A stretch of DNA of 64,000 bases from Hydrogenophaga taeniospiralis CCUG 15921 (GCF_001592305.1 NZ_BCWR01000008.1:124001-188000), one strand, 5' to 3'; counted from the stretch's first letter, positions 51,391 to 60,466 are shown. The notes: a model not told the origin generated them from the letters alone. A program made the numbers and translations.

Positions 51391-51774
51391 ATGGGGCTTC
51401 ACAAGCCAAAGGCACCGCTGTCAGAGCTGTGCCCGATCCGCGATGTGCTCGATAGGTTGGGGGACCGCTGGACCGTGCTGGTGCTGCACGAGCTCGCGCT
51501 GGGCACCTTGCGGTTTGGCGAGCTGCGCAAGCGCATCGAAGACATTTCCCCGCGCATGCTGTCGCAGACCCTGCGGCAGCTGGAAGAGGACGGCCTGGTG
51601 GGCCGGGAGGTGTTCGCGAGCGTGCCGCCCCGGGTGGACTACACCCTGACCGGGCTGGGTGAGTCGTTTTTCCAGAGCATCCAGACCATGCTGCAGTGGG
51701 CGGTGCAGAACCAGGAAGCGGTGCACGCCGCGCGGCGCGCCTACGTGGCGCCCAAGGCCATCGCGGCCAAATAG
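51391..51774 (+). CDS. HxlR-family transcriptional regulator
   Basis: 127 residues. HxlR signature CPIRDVLDRLGDRWTVLVLHEL near the N-terminus with the single conserved Cys, and the winged helix RFGELRKRIEDISPRMLSQTLRQLEEDGLV. Relatives with this Cys, such as QorR and YodB, sense quinones or diamide. Divergent from the YtfG-like reductase, so it is probably its repressor. Confidence 0.9.
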   Translation: MGLHKPKAPLSELCPIRDVLDRLGDRWTVLVLHELALGTLRFGELRKRIEDISPRMLSQTLRQLEEDGLVGREVFASVPPRVDYTLTGLGESFFQSIQTMLQWAVQNQEAVHAARRAYVAPKAIAAK

Positions 51775-51813
51775 GTGGGGTTCAACCCCGCGAGGGGGCC
51801 ATGAGCGCAGGGC

Positions 51814-53082
51814 TCAGGGCGTGGTCGCCAGCGCCTGCGGCTCGGGCAGTTGCACTTTGTCGTCGGTGCTGAACTGGTAGTCCTTGAACACGTGTTCCGC
51901 GCTGAGCAGTTGGTAGCTGCCGTCCGCATGGCGCACCGTGGTGTCTTTCAGGCGCCAGGTCAGCTGGCCGCAGGTCCAGATGTCGAAGTTGCGCATGTGG
52001 GTGCACAGGCAGGTCTTGTCCATCACCGAAATGCGGCGCACGCCCGGGTGGGCCGCCACTTCGCGGTTGTAGGACGTAACGTAGGCGCATTTGCCGTTGG
52101 CGTCGAGCAGGTAGCCGTAGGCCTCGCAGTTCGGGCGGATGCCGTCGCCAATGCCGGGGCTGCTCTTGATCATGCGCATCGGGTAGCCGGTGGGCGAGAT
52201 CTCGTTGACCTCGATGTCTTCCTCGTTGGCCTTGAAGTATTCCTGCTTGATGTCGTCGGGCAGGCCGCACTCTTGGGTGACGGTGAAGCGCGTGGCCACC
52301 TGCACGCCCGAGGCGCCCATTTCCATGAAGCGCACGGCGTCGCTGCCGGTGAAGATGCCGCCGGCCGGAATGACCGGAATGTCCAGCTGCTCGGCCTTCA
52401 GCCAGGCCAGGATCTCGGCCACGATGGTGGCCAGGTCGTACTGTGCCCAGTCCATGCCGAAACCCAGGTGGCCACCGGCCAGCGGGCCTTCCACCACCAC
52501 GTAGTCGGGCAGGCGGTTCAGGCGGCTGTTCTTCTTCAGGAACAGCTGCAGCGCGCGCAGCGAGGACACGATGATGCCGAGCTTGGCGTGGCGGAAGCGC
52601 GGGTGGTCTTCGATCAGGGCGAACGAGCCCAGGTGCAGGCCGGCGGCCAGCGTGATGCCGTCGATGCCGGCGTCCAGCGCCGAGGCCATGCGCACCCGCA
52701 GGGTTTCCTTGGGGCCGTTCATCGTCAGCTTTTCCATGCAGTTGATGAACACCATGCCCGGGCCCTGCTTGCGGGCCATGGTGCGTTCCACGTGCATGCG
52801 CGTGGCTTCGGCCAGGTCGCCCAGGTCGAACTTGACGGCCGACTTGTCTTCCGAATTGACGTTGTACTGGTACATCGCCTGTTTGGCCTTGACGTACTTG
52901 GTCTTGTAGCGGCGGTCCGTGACCGTCTTGACCATGGCGTCGGAGATGTGGCCCACGCCACCCAGGCGGGCAGCCTGCAGCGCCAGGTCGGAGGACGAGA
53001 TATCCACGCCCATGCCGCCAATCACGATGGGCACCAGTTCCTGTTGGCCCATCTGCAGGCGGAAGTCGTCCAGACGTTTCAT
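51814..53082 (-). CDS. nitronate monooxygenase family flavoprotein
   Basis: 422 residues. TIM-barrel FMN protein with PIVIGGMGVDISSSDLALQAARLGGVGHIS at the start, EGPLAGGHLGFGMDW with the catalytic-region His, and PVIPAGGIFTGSDAVRFMEMGASGVQVATRF for phosphate binding. The family oxidises alkyl nitronates such as propionate-3-nitronate or acts as a 2-nitropropane dioxygenase-like enzyme. The Cys-rich C-terminal part (MDKTCLCTHMRNFDIWTCG) is longer than in typical members. It stands alone between other units. Confidence 0.82.
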   Translation of the reverse strand: MKRLDDFRLQMGQQELVPIVIGGMGVDISSSDLALQAARLGGVGHISDAMVKTVTDRRYKTKYVKAKQAMYQYNVNSEDKSAVKFDLGDLAEATRMHVERTMARKQGPGMVFINCMEKLTMNGPKETLRVRMASALDAGIDGITLAAGLHLGSFALIEDHPRFRHAKLGIIVSSLRALQLFLKKNSRLNRLPDYVVVEGPLAGGHLGFGMDWAQYDLATIVAEILAWLKAEQLDIPVIPAGGIFTGSDAVRFMEMGASGVQVATRFTVTQECGLPDDIKQEYFKANEEDIEVNEISPTGYPMRMIKSSPGIGDGIRPNCEAYGYLLDANGKCAYVTSYNREVAAHPGVRRISVMDKTCLCTHMRNFDIWTCGQLTWRLKDTTVRHADGSYQLLSAEHVFKDYQFSTDDKVQLPEPQALATTP

Positions 53083-53398
53083 ATTCGGTTTCTCGATTTC
53101 TCGGTTTCAGCCCGGTTTTGGCCGGCCCAACGATCGTTTGTTGAACCCGGGATTATGAACCGGCGCACCCATGTCGAGGGGGCAAGGCCCCATGGGCGGA
53201 TCCGTTGAACGGCCGCGTCCCATGTGGAAGTTCACGCATGGTGGCGTGATAGAGGTGACAAAATGCAAGCAAATCAGAGGGGCAAACCATGTCAGGACAG
53301 CTTGGGCCACCCCGCCAGGGGTTGCAGCATCGGACGTTGGAGGGAGGTGAGGGCGTGCGCCGCTCCGCCACACTCACGCCCGCCGCGGAGCCGCCTCT
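53083..53398. other. intergenic region between divergent genes
   Basis: 316 bp between the nitronate monooxygenase gene (minus) and the histidine kinase gene (plus). It must carry both promoters; short frames through it have no family features, and I see no strong repeat or terminator. Confidence 0.5.
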
Positions 53399-55663
53399 GT
53401 GAGGCCGGGCCGCTGGCTGGTGCAACTGCCGGGCCGCTGGCTCGCGCCCCTGCTGCTGGCCTCGTTTGCGGTGCTGGCCGCCTTGCTGAACTACGGCCTG
53501 CAGTGGCGTGCGATGGACGAGCGGATCACGGCGCAGGAGTCCGTCCGGTTGCGCGAACGCCTGGGCCTGGAGCAGACCCTGGCGGAACTGCAGACCAGCC
53601 GTGACACCGGCGTGCTGGTGCGGCGCCTGGTGGGCAGCCTGGGCCCGTACAGCGGCCTGGAGCGGGCCTGGCTGGTCCAGGGCGATGGCCTGGTGCTGGC
53701 GTCGATGAGCCATGCCGATGTCGGGCGCCCGCTGCAGGAGGTGCTGGGCGCCGAGGCCGGGCTGTTCGAGCCCTGGGGCGAGCCGTCGGGCTCCAGCCGG
53801 CCGAACGAGGTCCGGGTCACCCGCCCGTCCGGCTCGCAGCGCGTGCTGGGGACCGCGCCGATCCAGTCCGACCGGCAGTTGTTGACCGTGGTGAATCTGG
53901 GCCCCGCGCTGGCCGTGCGCGAGGCCGAGCTGCGCAACGAGGTGCTGCGCGAGGCGCTGCTGCTGCTCGCGCTCTCGGCTCTGCTGGCCTGGGTGTTGCA
54001 CCACGTCTGGTTCCTGCGCGCGCAGCGGCTGGTGCACACCCTGAGCGACATCGGCCGGGGCCAGCTGGAGGCACGCAGCGGCTTGCAGGGCCGCGACGAG
54101 CTCGCGCGCATCGGCCAGGAAGTCGACCTCATGGCGCAGCGGCTGCAGACCGATCAGGCCGAGATCCGGCGCCTGAACGCGGTGGTGAACCGCTCACCGG
54201 TGGTGGTCATCGAGTGGCGCGATGCACCGGGCTGCCCCGTGGACTACGTGAACGACGCGGTGTCCCAGTGGGGCTATGGCAAGGCCGACTGGCTCGATGC
54301 CTCATGGCGCTTCGACGACCTGATCCACCCCGAAGACAGGGGCCGCGTGCTGGCGGAGTCCACGCGCCACCGCGAACACGGCCCGGACGAGTTCCAGCAG
54401 GAATACCGGCTGCACTGTGCCGACGGCGGCTGGGCCTGGGTCAGCGACCGCACCTCCCTGCGACGCGACGCGGCGGGCCGGGTGGTGGGCTCCAGCGGCA
54501 TCCTGATGGACATCACGCCTCAGAAAACGGCCCAGGTGGCCGCGATCGAACAGGCCGAACTGCTGCGCCTGTTTTACGAACTGCCCTTCATCGGCATGGC
54601 GATCTCTTCGCCCACCAGCCGGCGCTGGTTGCAGGTGAACGACCGGCTGTGCGAGATCCTGGGCTACGGGCGGGACGAACTGCTGAGCAAGACCTGGGCG
54701 GAGATGACGCCCGAGCCGGACCTGCAGATCAACATGGGGCACTTCAACGAGATGCTCGCGGGCCGTTGCGAGAGCTACCAGCTGGGCAAACGCTTCCTGC
54801 GCAAGGACGGGCAGTTCGTGCACACCGAGATCCACGTGCGCGCAGTGCGCCACGCCAACGGCGCGCTCAAGCACCTGTTCACCACCATCCAGGACGTGAG
54901 TGAGCGCGTGCGGGCCGAGGCGGCGCTGCAGGCGTCCAAGGCCGAGCTGGAGCGGCGCGTGGCCGAGCGCACCGAGCAGCTCAGCGAGGCCAACCGCGAA
55001 CTCGAAGCCTTTTCCTATTCGGTCTCGCACGACCTCAAGGCACCGTTGCGTGGCATCGACGGCTACAGCCAGCTGCTGGAGGAGGAGTACGCCAACCGGC
55101 TCGGCGACGAAGGCCGCCAGTTCATCGGCCGCATCCGCCGCGGCGTGCAGCAGATGGGTGACCTGATCGCCGATCTGCTCAATTACTCGCGCATGGAACG
55201 CCGTGCCATGGAGCTGCAGCCGGTGGACCTGGGGCAGCTGATGGACGAGGTGATCGAAAGCCATGCCGCCGACATCGACAGCAGCGGCTGCGCACTGCGC
55301 CGCACACTCGAACCCATGACCCTGGTGCTGGACCGGGAGGGCATGGCGGTGGTGTTGCGGAACCTGGTGGGCAATGCCGTGAAGTTCAGCCGCGCCAGCA
55401 CGTCTCCCAGCGTGGAGATCGGCTCCCGCAGTGAGGCGGGCAGGCGTATCCTGTGGGTACGCGACAACGGAGTGGGTTTTGACATGAAGTACCACGACCG
55501 CATCTTTGGCATCTTCCAGCGGCTGCACCGGGCCGAGGACTACCCTGGCACCGGCGTGGGGCTGGCGCTGGTGGCCAAGGCGGTGCAGCGCATGGGCGGC
55601 CGTGTCTGGGCCGAGAGTTCCCTGGGTGCCGGGGCCACGTTCTATCTGGAGTTTCCTGCATGA
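53399..55663 (+). CDS. PAS-domain sensor histidine kinase
   Basis: 754 residues from GTG 53399. N-terminal helix (about 13-33), extracytoplasmic region of about 150 residues, second helix (LLLLALSALLAWVLHHVWF), HAMP-like segment, two PAS domains (about 265-375 and 385-500, with PEDRGRVLAESTRHREHG and NDRLCEILGYGRDELLSKTW), a coiled coil, then HisKA with SVSHDLKAPLRGIDGY and an ATPase with NLVGNAVKFSR and GTGVGLALVAKAV. It overlaps the response regulator by 4 bp. Signal unknown. Confidence 0.9.
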   Translation: MRPGRWLVQLPGRWLAPLLLASFAVLAALLNYGLQWRAMDERITAQESVRLRERLGLEQTLAELQTSRDTGVLVRRLVGSLGPYSGLERAWLVQGDGLVLASMSHADVGRPLQEVLGAEAGLFEPWGEPSGSSRPNEVRVTRPSGSQRVLGTAPIQSDRQLLTVVNLGPALAVREAELRNEVLREALLLLALSALLAWVLHHVWFLRAQRLVHTLSDIGRGQLEARSGLQGRDELARIGQEVDLMAQRLQTDQAEIRRLNAVVNRSPVVVIEWRDAPGCPVDYVNDAVSQWGYGKADWLDASWRFDDLIHPEDRGRVLAESTRHREHGPDEFQQEYRLHCADGGWAWVSDRTSLRRDAAGRVVGSSGILMDITPQKTAQVAAIEQAELLRLFYELPFIGMAISSPTSRRWLQVNDRLCEILGYGRDELLSKTWAEMTPEPDLQINMGHFNEMLAGRCESYQLGKRFLRKDGQFVHTEIHVRAVRHANGALKHLFTTIQDVSERVRAEAALQASKAELERRVAERTEQLSEANRELEAFSYSVSHDLKAPLRGIDGYSQLLEEEYANRLGDEGRQFIGRIRRGVQQMGDLIADLLNYSRMERRAMELQPVDLGQLMDEVIESHAADIDSSGCALRRTLEPMTLVLDREGMAVVLRNLVGNAVKFSRASTSPSVEIGSRSEAGRRILWVRDNGVGFDMKYHDRIFGIFQRLHRAEDYPGTGVGLALVAKAVQRMGGRVWAESSLGAGATFYLEFPA

Positions 55664-56091
55664 GTCAAGCCTTCAACATGCCGCCGATCCTGCTGGTGGA
55701 AGACAACCCCATGGACCTGGACCTCACGCTGCGGGCCTTCGCCAAGCGCAAGTTCTCCAACAGCATTCAGGTGGCGCGCGATGGCGAAGAGGCGCTGGCC
55801 TTCCTGCCGCGCTGGGCGGCCGGCGAGACCATGCCGGCGGTGATCCTGCTGGACATCAACCTGCCCAAGGTGAACGGTCTGGACGTGCTACGGCAGATCA
55901 AGTCGCACGAGCAGTTCCGCCGCATCCCGGTGGTGATGCTGACCTCGTCGCGCGAACACAGCGACCTCAAGGCCGCCTACGACCTGGGCGTGAACTCCTA
56001 TATTGAAAAGCCGGTGAGCTTCAGCAAGTTCATCGAGGTGGCCGGCCAGATCGAGCTCTACTGGTGTGTGCTCAACGAGCGGCCCGTCTGA
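55660..56091 (+). CDS. single-domain response regulator (Rcp1-like)
   Basis: 143 residues, receiver domain only: LLVEDNPMDLDLTLRAF, phospho-acceptor Asp in ILLDINLPKVNGLDVL, Thr/Ser in VVMLTSSREHSDL and Lys in NSYIEKPVSF. The NPxD pattern and the length are as in the Rcp1-type regulators partnered with phytochrome-like kinases. Coupled to the kinase gene by an ATGA overlap. Without an output domain it must act by protein contact or as a phosphate relay. Confidence 0.9.
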   Translation: MSQAFNMPPILLVEDNPMDLDLTLRAFAKRKFSNSIQVARDGEEALAFLPRWAAGETMPAVILLDINLPKVNGLDVLRQIKSHEQFRRIPVVMLTSSREHSDLKAAYDLGVNSYIEKPVSFSKFIEVAGQIELYWCVLNERPV

Positions 56092-56118
56092 ATTTCCAGT
56101 GCAACAAGGACAAGAACC

Positions 56119-56556
56119 ATGCTGAAAATCCTGATTCCAGTGGATGGATCGGAACTCTCTTTGATGGCCGTGCGCTACGCGATGCGGCTCACGGGCTGGG
56201 GGCTCAAGGCGCGTTTCGTGGTGGCCAATGTGCAGCCCACGGCCAATCTCTACGAGCTGGTGGTGGCGCACGATCCGGCGGTGTTGCAGACGGTGGCGGA
56301 GGAAGCCGGCCACGATCTCATCGCCCCGGCGGTGCAGTTGCTGCAGGCCGCCGGTCTGCAGGTGGAGCAGGACGTGGCGATCGGCGACCCGGCGCACATG
56401 TTGGTGGACATGGTGGAGCGCAACGGCTGCGGCGCGATCATCATGAGCGCGCGCGGCAGCAGTGGTCTGAGCGGGGCGGTGCTGGGCTCGGTGTCGCAGG
56501 AACTGGTGCACCTCTCGCCTGTGCCGGTCACGGTGGTCAAGCCGTTGGCCGACTGA
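56119..56556 (+). CDS. universal stress protein, UspA family
   Basis: 145 residues. UspA fold with LIPVDGSELSLMAVRYAM at the start and the ATP-binding end GCGAIIMSARGSSGLSGAVLGSVSQELVHLSPVPVTVV (family pattern G2xG9xGS/T). It lies 27 bp after the response regulator gene and is probably co-transcribed with it. Role in stress adaptation. Confidence 0.88.
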   Translation: MLKILIPVDGSELSLMAVRYAMRLTGWGLKARFVVANVQPTANLYELVVAHDPAVLQTVAEEAGHDLIAPAVQLLQAAGLQVEQDVAIGDPAHMLVDMVERNGCGAIIMSARGSSGLSGAVLGSVSQELVHLSPVPVTVVKPLAD

Positions 56557-56634
56557 TTTCCCTGGGCTCCCTTCTGGGGGCTCTTCTGTGTGGGTCCTGC
56601 TCTGTGGGGGGCGCGCATGCTGGGCGGCCGACTG

Positions 56635-56865
56635 CGCTCATGTCCCCCGGGCCGTTCCGGCCCTCCTCCTTTACTTCGCTTCGTCAGCCACCCAGCATGT
56701 GCGACTGGCCTGCGGGTGGGCGCTCGACGCGGGGACAGTGCGTTTCTTGTTTCCTGGGCGGACTCCCGACGCAGGCGTGCCTGCACGTCCGTGGCTTGGC
56801 GGGGCGGGGTGTTCTGCACAGCGAAGTCAAGGAGGAGGGCCGGAACGGCCCGGGGGACATGAGCG
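56635..56865. repeat. 46-bp inverted repeat enclosing 139 bp
   Basis: Arms at 56635-56680 and 56820-56865 are reverse complements with one mismatch; each includes GGGCCGTTCCGGCCC, itself palindromic. The 139-bp centre has no gene, though it includes a small palindrome GCAGGCGTGCCTGC. The whole unit fills most of the gap between the stress protein gene and the monooxygenase operon. It could be a non-autonomous mobile element, a bidirectional terminator or a structured RNA. No flanking target duplication is evident. Confidence 0.75.
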
Positions 56866-56912
56866 GCGCAGAGCGCCCCGGTCCGCCAAGCCTGCGAGGC
56901 AGTCCGACTTCT

Positions 56913-56941
56913 GTAAATTACGTTTAGAGAAACGTATTTAC
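56913..56941. promoter_or_regulatory. strong palindromic operator before the monooxygenase operon
   Basis: GTAAATTACGTTT (56913-56925), AGAG, AAACGTATTTAC (56930-56941) is an inverted repeat perfect apart from one extra T. It lies about 90 bp upstream of the monooxygenase start in a locally AT-rich promoter. Length and symmetry suit a MarR-, TetR- or GntR-type repressor; no such gene is adjacent. Confidence 0.65.
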
Positions 56942-57027
56942 TGATGTGAAATTATCGGCTACAGTCCAACCCTGACAACGCCGCCGCCATTTCGCACGCG
57001 GGGCGACAACGAAGGAGCAGACAACGG

Positions 57028-58722
57028 ATGGCCACCTACACCTACCCCACCTTTCCGTACACCGGCCCGGCCGACCTCATGCAAGGTGCGTCGCAGCGCA
57101 AACCGCTGGTCGTCATCGGCGCCGGCCCGGTCGGTCTCGCCGCCGCCATCGACGCCCGCCTGCAGGGGCTGGACGTGCTGCTGTTCGACGAAGAAGACAG
57201 CGTCTCCTTCGGCTCGCGCGCCGTCTGCTACGCCAAGCGCGCGCTCGAAATCCTCGACCGCCTCGGCGTTGGCGACCCCATCGTCGACAAGGGCGTGAGC
57301 TGGAACGTGGGCCGCACCTTCCTGCGCGAAGAAGAGGTCTACCGCTTCAACCTCGTGCCCGACGCCGGCCACAAGCGCCCCGGCATGATCAACCTGCAGC
57401 AGTACCACCTGGAAGAAGCGCTGGTGCGGCGCGCCGAAGCGCTGGGCGTGGATCTGCGCTGGAAATACAAGGTGGTGGGCGTTCAGCCGCTGGGAGATGA
57501 CGGCAACAGCGGTGCCCGCGTGAGCATCGAAACGCCCGACGGCAACTTCGAGATCGACGCCGACTGGCTGATCGTGGCCGACGGCGCGCGCTCCAACGTG
57601 CGGCGCCAGCTCGGCCTGGACATCGAAGGCCATGTGTTCAAGGACCGCTTCCTGATCGCCGACGTGATCATGAAGGCCGACTTTCCGGCCGAGCGCTGGT
57701 TCTGGTTCGACCCGCCGTTCCACCCCAACCAGAGCGTGCTGCTGCACAAGCAGAGCGACAACGTCTGGCGCATCGACTTCCAGCTCGGCTGGGACGCCGA
57801 CCCGGAAGAAGAGAAGAAGCCCGAGAAGATCATCCCGCGCGTGAAGGCCATGTTGGGCGACGACCGCGAGTTCGAGCTGGAATGGGCCAGCATCTACACC
57901 TTCCAGTGCCGGCGCATGAAGAACTTCCGCCACGGTCGCCTGCTGTTCGTGGGCGACGCGGCGCACCAGGTGTCGCCCTTCGGCGCACGCGGCGCCAACT
58001 CCGGTTTCCAGGACACCGACGACCTGCTCTGGAAGCTGGCGCTGGTCATGAAGGGCCTGGCGCCCGAGGCCCTGCTCGACACCTACGACGCCGACCGCAC
58101 CTACGCGGCCGACGAGAACATCCGCAACTCCACCCGCTCCACCGACTTCATCACGCCCAAGAGTGCGGTCAGCAAGCTGTTCCGCAACGCGGCGCTGGAA
58201 CTGGCGCGCACGCAGCCGTTCGCCCGCAAGCTGGTGAACTCCGGACGCCTGTCGGTGCCGGCCTTCCTGGTGAACTCGGCGCTGAACACGCCCGACGTGG
58301 ACGCCTTCGAAGGCAACATGGTCCCCGGCGCACCGCTGGACGACGCGCCGGTGCGCGTGGCCGGGCAGGACGCCTGGCTGCTTGACCAGCTGGGCAACCG
58401 CTTCCAGCTGCTGGCCTTTGCCGACAGCGTGGAGCAGCTTGACCCCGTGGTGCGTGCACAGGCCGCGGCGCTGGCGGGCGGAGCGATTCCCGTGGAGGTG
58501 GTGCTGGTCACCGCCCACGCGGGTGAATCGGCCGGGCTCAAGACGCTGCACGACCGCGACGGCCTGATGGCCCAGCGCATGGATGCGCGCCCCGGCACCT
58601 GCTACCTGCTGCGCCCCGACCAGCACGTGGCCGCGCGCTGGCGCCGGTTTGACGTCGCCGCCGTGCGCGCCGCGCTGGCGCGGGCCACCGCCCAGACCGC
58701 GGCCGAAACCGTGCCTGCCTGA
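57028..58722 (+). CDS. FAD-dependent aromatic hydroxylase, MhpA/PheA class
   Basis: 564 residues from ATG 57028 with GAAGGAG 11 nt upstream. FAD motif VIGAGPVGLAAAIDARLQG, DG motif IVADGARSNVRRQL, and GD motif FVGDAAHQVSPFGARGANSG, as in class A flavin monooxygenases such as 3-(3-hydroxyphenyl)propionate hydroxylase. A C-terminal thioredoxin-like domain (about 440-560) fits the larger members. It hydroxylates a phenolic ring with NAD(P)H and O2. Start of a three-gene operon behind a palindromic operator. Confidence 0.88.
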   Translation: MATYTYPTFPYTGPADLMQGASQRKPLVVIGAGPVGLAAAIDARLQGLDVLLFDEEDSVSFGSRAVCYAKRALEILDRLGVGDPIVDKGVSWNVGRTFLREEEVYRFNLVPDAGHKRPGMINLQQYHLEEALVRRAEALGVDLRWKYKVVGVQPLGDDGNSGARVSIETPDGNFEIDADWLIVADGARSNVRRQLGLDIEGHVFKDRFLIADVIMKADFPAERWFWFDPPFHPNQSVLLHKQSDNVWRIDFQLGWDADPEEEKKPEKIIPRVKAMLGDDREFELEWASIYTFQCRRMKNFRHGRLLFVGDAAHQVSPFGARGANSGFQDTDDLLWKLALVMKGLAPEALLDTYDADRTYAADENIRNSTRSTDFITPKSAVSKLFRNAALELARTQPFARKLVNSGRLSVPAFLVNSALNTPDVDAFEGNMVPGAPLDDAPVRVAGQDAWLLDQLGNRFQLLAFADSVEQLDPVVRAQAAALAGGAIPVEVVLVTAHAGESAGLKTLHDRDGLMAQRMDARPGTCYLLRPDQHVAARWRRFDVAAVRAALARATAQTAAETVPA

Positions 58723-58743
58723 AACAGAACCAAGGAGACCGAG

Positions 58744-58968
58744 ATGCCCCTGCAACTCCAGCCCAACCTCGCCGAACCCGGCCAGCGCTATTTCCGTGAC
58801 TTCACGCCCGGCGACGATTTCTACGAGGCCCTGATCGAGACCCACCGCGACCTCAGCGACGAACAGAGCCAACTGCTCAACGCCAAGCTGATCCTGCTGC
58901 TGGCCAACCAGGTGGGCGACATCACCGTCCTGAAAGACGCCCTGCGAATCGCCCGCGAAGGCGTCTGA
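58744..58968 (+). CDS. DUF2783 family small protein
   Basis: 74 residues with FTPGDDFYEALIETHRDLS and LLNAKLILLLANQVGDITVLKDALRIAREGV, which I recognise as the DUF2783 pattern. It regularly follows this kind of FAD monooxygenase in Burkholderiales and may stabilise or regulate it. 21 bp after the hydroxylase gene, with a good AAGGAG ribosome site. Confidence 0.72.
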   Translation: MPLQLQPNLAEPGQRYFRDFTPGDDFYEALIETHRDLSDEQSQLLNAKLILLLANQVGDITVLKDALRIAREGV

Positions 58969-58993
58969 ACCCATTCACCCGAAGGAGAACACC

Positions 58994-59536
58994 ATGCCCA
59001 ACATCCGCAAGATCCACCACGTCGCCTACCGCTGCAAGGACGCCAAGACCACCGTCGAGTGGTACCAGAAGCACCTGGACATGAAATTCGTGCTCGCCAT
59101 CGCCGAAGACCAGGTGCCCTCCACCCACGCGCCCGACCCCTACATGCATTTGTTCATGGACGCGGGCGGCGGCAACATCCTGGCTTTCTTCGAGCTGCCC
59201 AACGCGCCCGAAATGGGCCGCGACCCGAACACGCCCGACTGGGTGCAGCACATCGCGCTGGAAGTGGACAGCGTTGAAGAACTCGAAACCACCAAGGCCC
59301 GGCTTGAAGCCGCCGGCATCCCCGTGGTGGGCCTGACCGACCACACCATCTTCAAGTCGATCTACTTCTTCGACCCCAACGGTCACCGCCTGGAGCTGGC
59401 CGCCAACACCGCCACGCCCGAGATGATGAAGAAGCTCGATGACGTGAAGTGGGACATGCTCAATGAATGGGACAAGACCAAGCGCGCGCCCAAACACGCC
59501 GCCTGGATGCACGAGAAAGAGTTCACGGCGGTTTGA
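58994..59536 (+). CDS. VOC-superfamily (glyoxalase / extradiol dioxygenase type) protein
   Basis: 180 residues. Vicinal-oxygen-chelate fold with IHHVAYRCKDAKTTVEWYQKHL, HIALEVDSVEELE and YFFDPNGHRLELAA, giving His, His and Glu as possible metal ligands. A C-terminal extension of about 45 residues (MMKKLDDVKWDMLNEWDK) is not part of the basic fold. In an operon with a hydroxylase it may cleave or rearrange the hydroxylated ring product. The reaction is inferred from context only. Confidence 0.8.
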   Translation: MPNIRKIHHVAYRCKDAKTTVEWYQKHLDMKFVLAIAEDQVPSTHAPDPYMHLFMDAGGGNILAFFELPNAPEMGRDPNTPDWVQHIALEVDSVEELETTKARLEAAGIPVVGLTDHTIFKSIYFFDPNGHRLELAANTATPEMMKKLDDVKWDMLNEWDKTKRAPKHAAWMHEKEFTAV

Positions 59537-59679
59537 CCCGCGGGTAACCGATTCACGCTCTGCCGTCCATCGGAAAGTAGGGGGTAAAAGGGCTCAAGTT
59601 CTCCCGGCACTGGTCGAAACCCTTGAGAACAGCGGCCGTGTTTTTTCGGATCGCTGACTCAGTGGAGAAGGGATCTGCC

Positions 59680-60324
59680 ATGTTGAGCATCAACTCCGGT
59701 CCAGCCGTCGCCTGGCCCACCGCTGCGCCGGTGACGGTCGCACCGGTCAACGCCGTCACCGCCATCACACCCGCGCAGCGCTCATCGGGCGATGGCAACG
59801 CGGGCCTGGACTCGGGCCGCCGGGGCCAGACGCCGAACGGCGGCGCACCTGCCGCCGCCGTGGCCGATGCGCCCGAAGCGGCCCCCTTGCTGCCACGCGA
59901 ACGCACCGACGGCGGGCGTGAGCAGGCATCGACCGACACCGCCGAGGCCGCGGCCAGGGCCGAACTGCGCCAGAAGGCGCTGGAAAAGGCCGAGGGACAG
60001 GCCGAGGAAAAGGCGGCGGAGCTGAAACTGCAGGACGTGCTGGCCAATGTCTGGAAAGCCAGCGCGGCGGTGGTGGACGCGGTGCTGGGCCGCAACGCGG
60101 CCGGCGCCACGCCGGCACAGGGTGACGATACCGCCCAGCCCGCAAGCGATACCCCCCGGGTGGAGGCCAGGCCCTTGCCGCGTGGCGACACGCGACCGGC
60201 CGGCGGTGCCACCGATGCGTTGGCCGATCCGCGCGATGCGCAGGACGTGGTGGCCTACGACGAGCGCGGCGCCAGCAGCCTGGCCCCGCTGGAGTCGGGC
60301 AGCCTGGTCAACCAGCGGGTCTGA
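59680..60324 (+). CDS. hypothetical Ala-rich protein
   Basis: 214 residues from ATG 59680, chosen for the GGAGAAGGGA site just upstream; the frame is open 57 bp further. Ala/Pro-rich, low complexity flanks, and one central charged helix (ARAELRQKALEKAEGQAEEK) likely to form a coiled coil. No signal peptide or membrane helix. It resembles small hypothetical proteins near motility genes, but no function can be given. Confidence 0.6.
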   Translation: MLSINSGPAVAWPTAAPVTVAPVNAVTAITPAQRSSGDGNAGLDSGRRGQTPNGGAPAAAVADAPEAAPLLPRERTDGGREQASTDTAEAAARAELRQKALEKAEGQAEEKAAELKLQDVLANVWKASAAVVDAVLGRNAAGATPAQGDDTAQPASDTPRVEARPLPRGDTRPAGGATDALADPRDAQDVVAYDERGASSLAPLESGSLVNQRV

Positions 60325-60340
60325 GACCACCACGGCGGTT

Positions 60341-60466
60341 CACAGCGCCGGAGCGCCACCCGCAACGCATGAAACGGTCCAGCCCAGGGTACCGCCGGGC
60401 CGGCTTTGCCGGACGGCCAGTGCCGCCTCCTTGAGGGGGGCGCGCACAGCGCGGCGGGGGGGTCTG
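60341..60466 (-). repeat. stop-codon-abutting multi-hairpin element, copy 4
   Basis: Begins directly after the cheB stop in gene direction: CCCCCCC, GCGCTGTGCGC stem, CCCCCC-TCAA-GGAGG stem, then CCGGCAAAGCCGG, followed by the sequence containing CATGAAACG (in reverse) that is shared with copy 1. Here it lies between convergent genes, where it may act as a terminator for cheB. Confidence 0.75.

Noticed and set aside
56564-56927. Overlapping plus-strand frames (90-118 codons) across the inverted repeat.
   Set aside because: They are forced open by GC-rich palindromic sequence, lack a ribosome site and have no recognisable domain.
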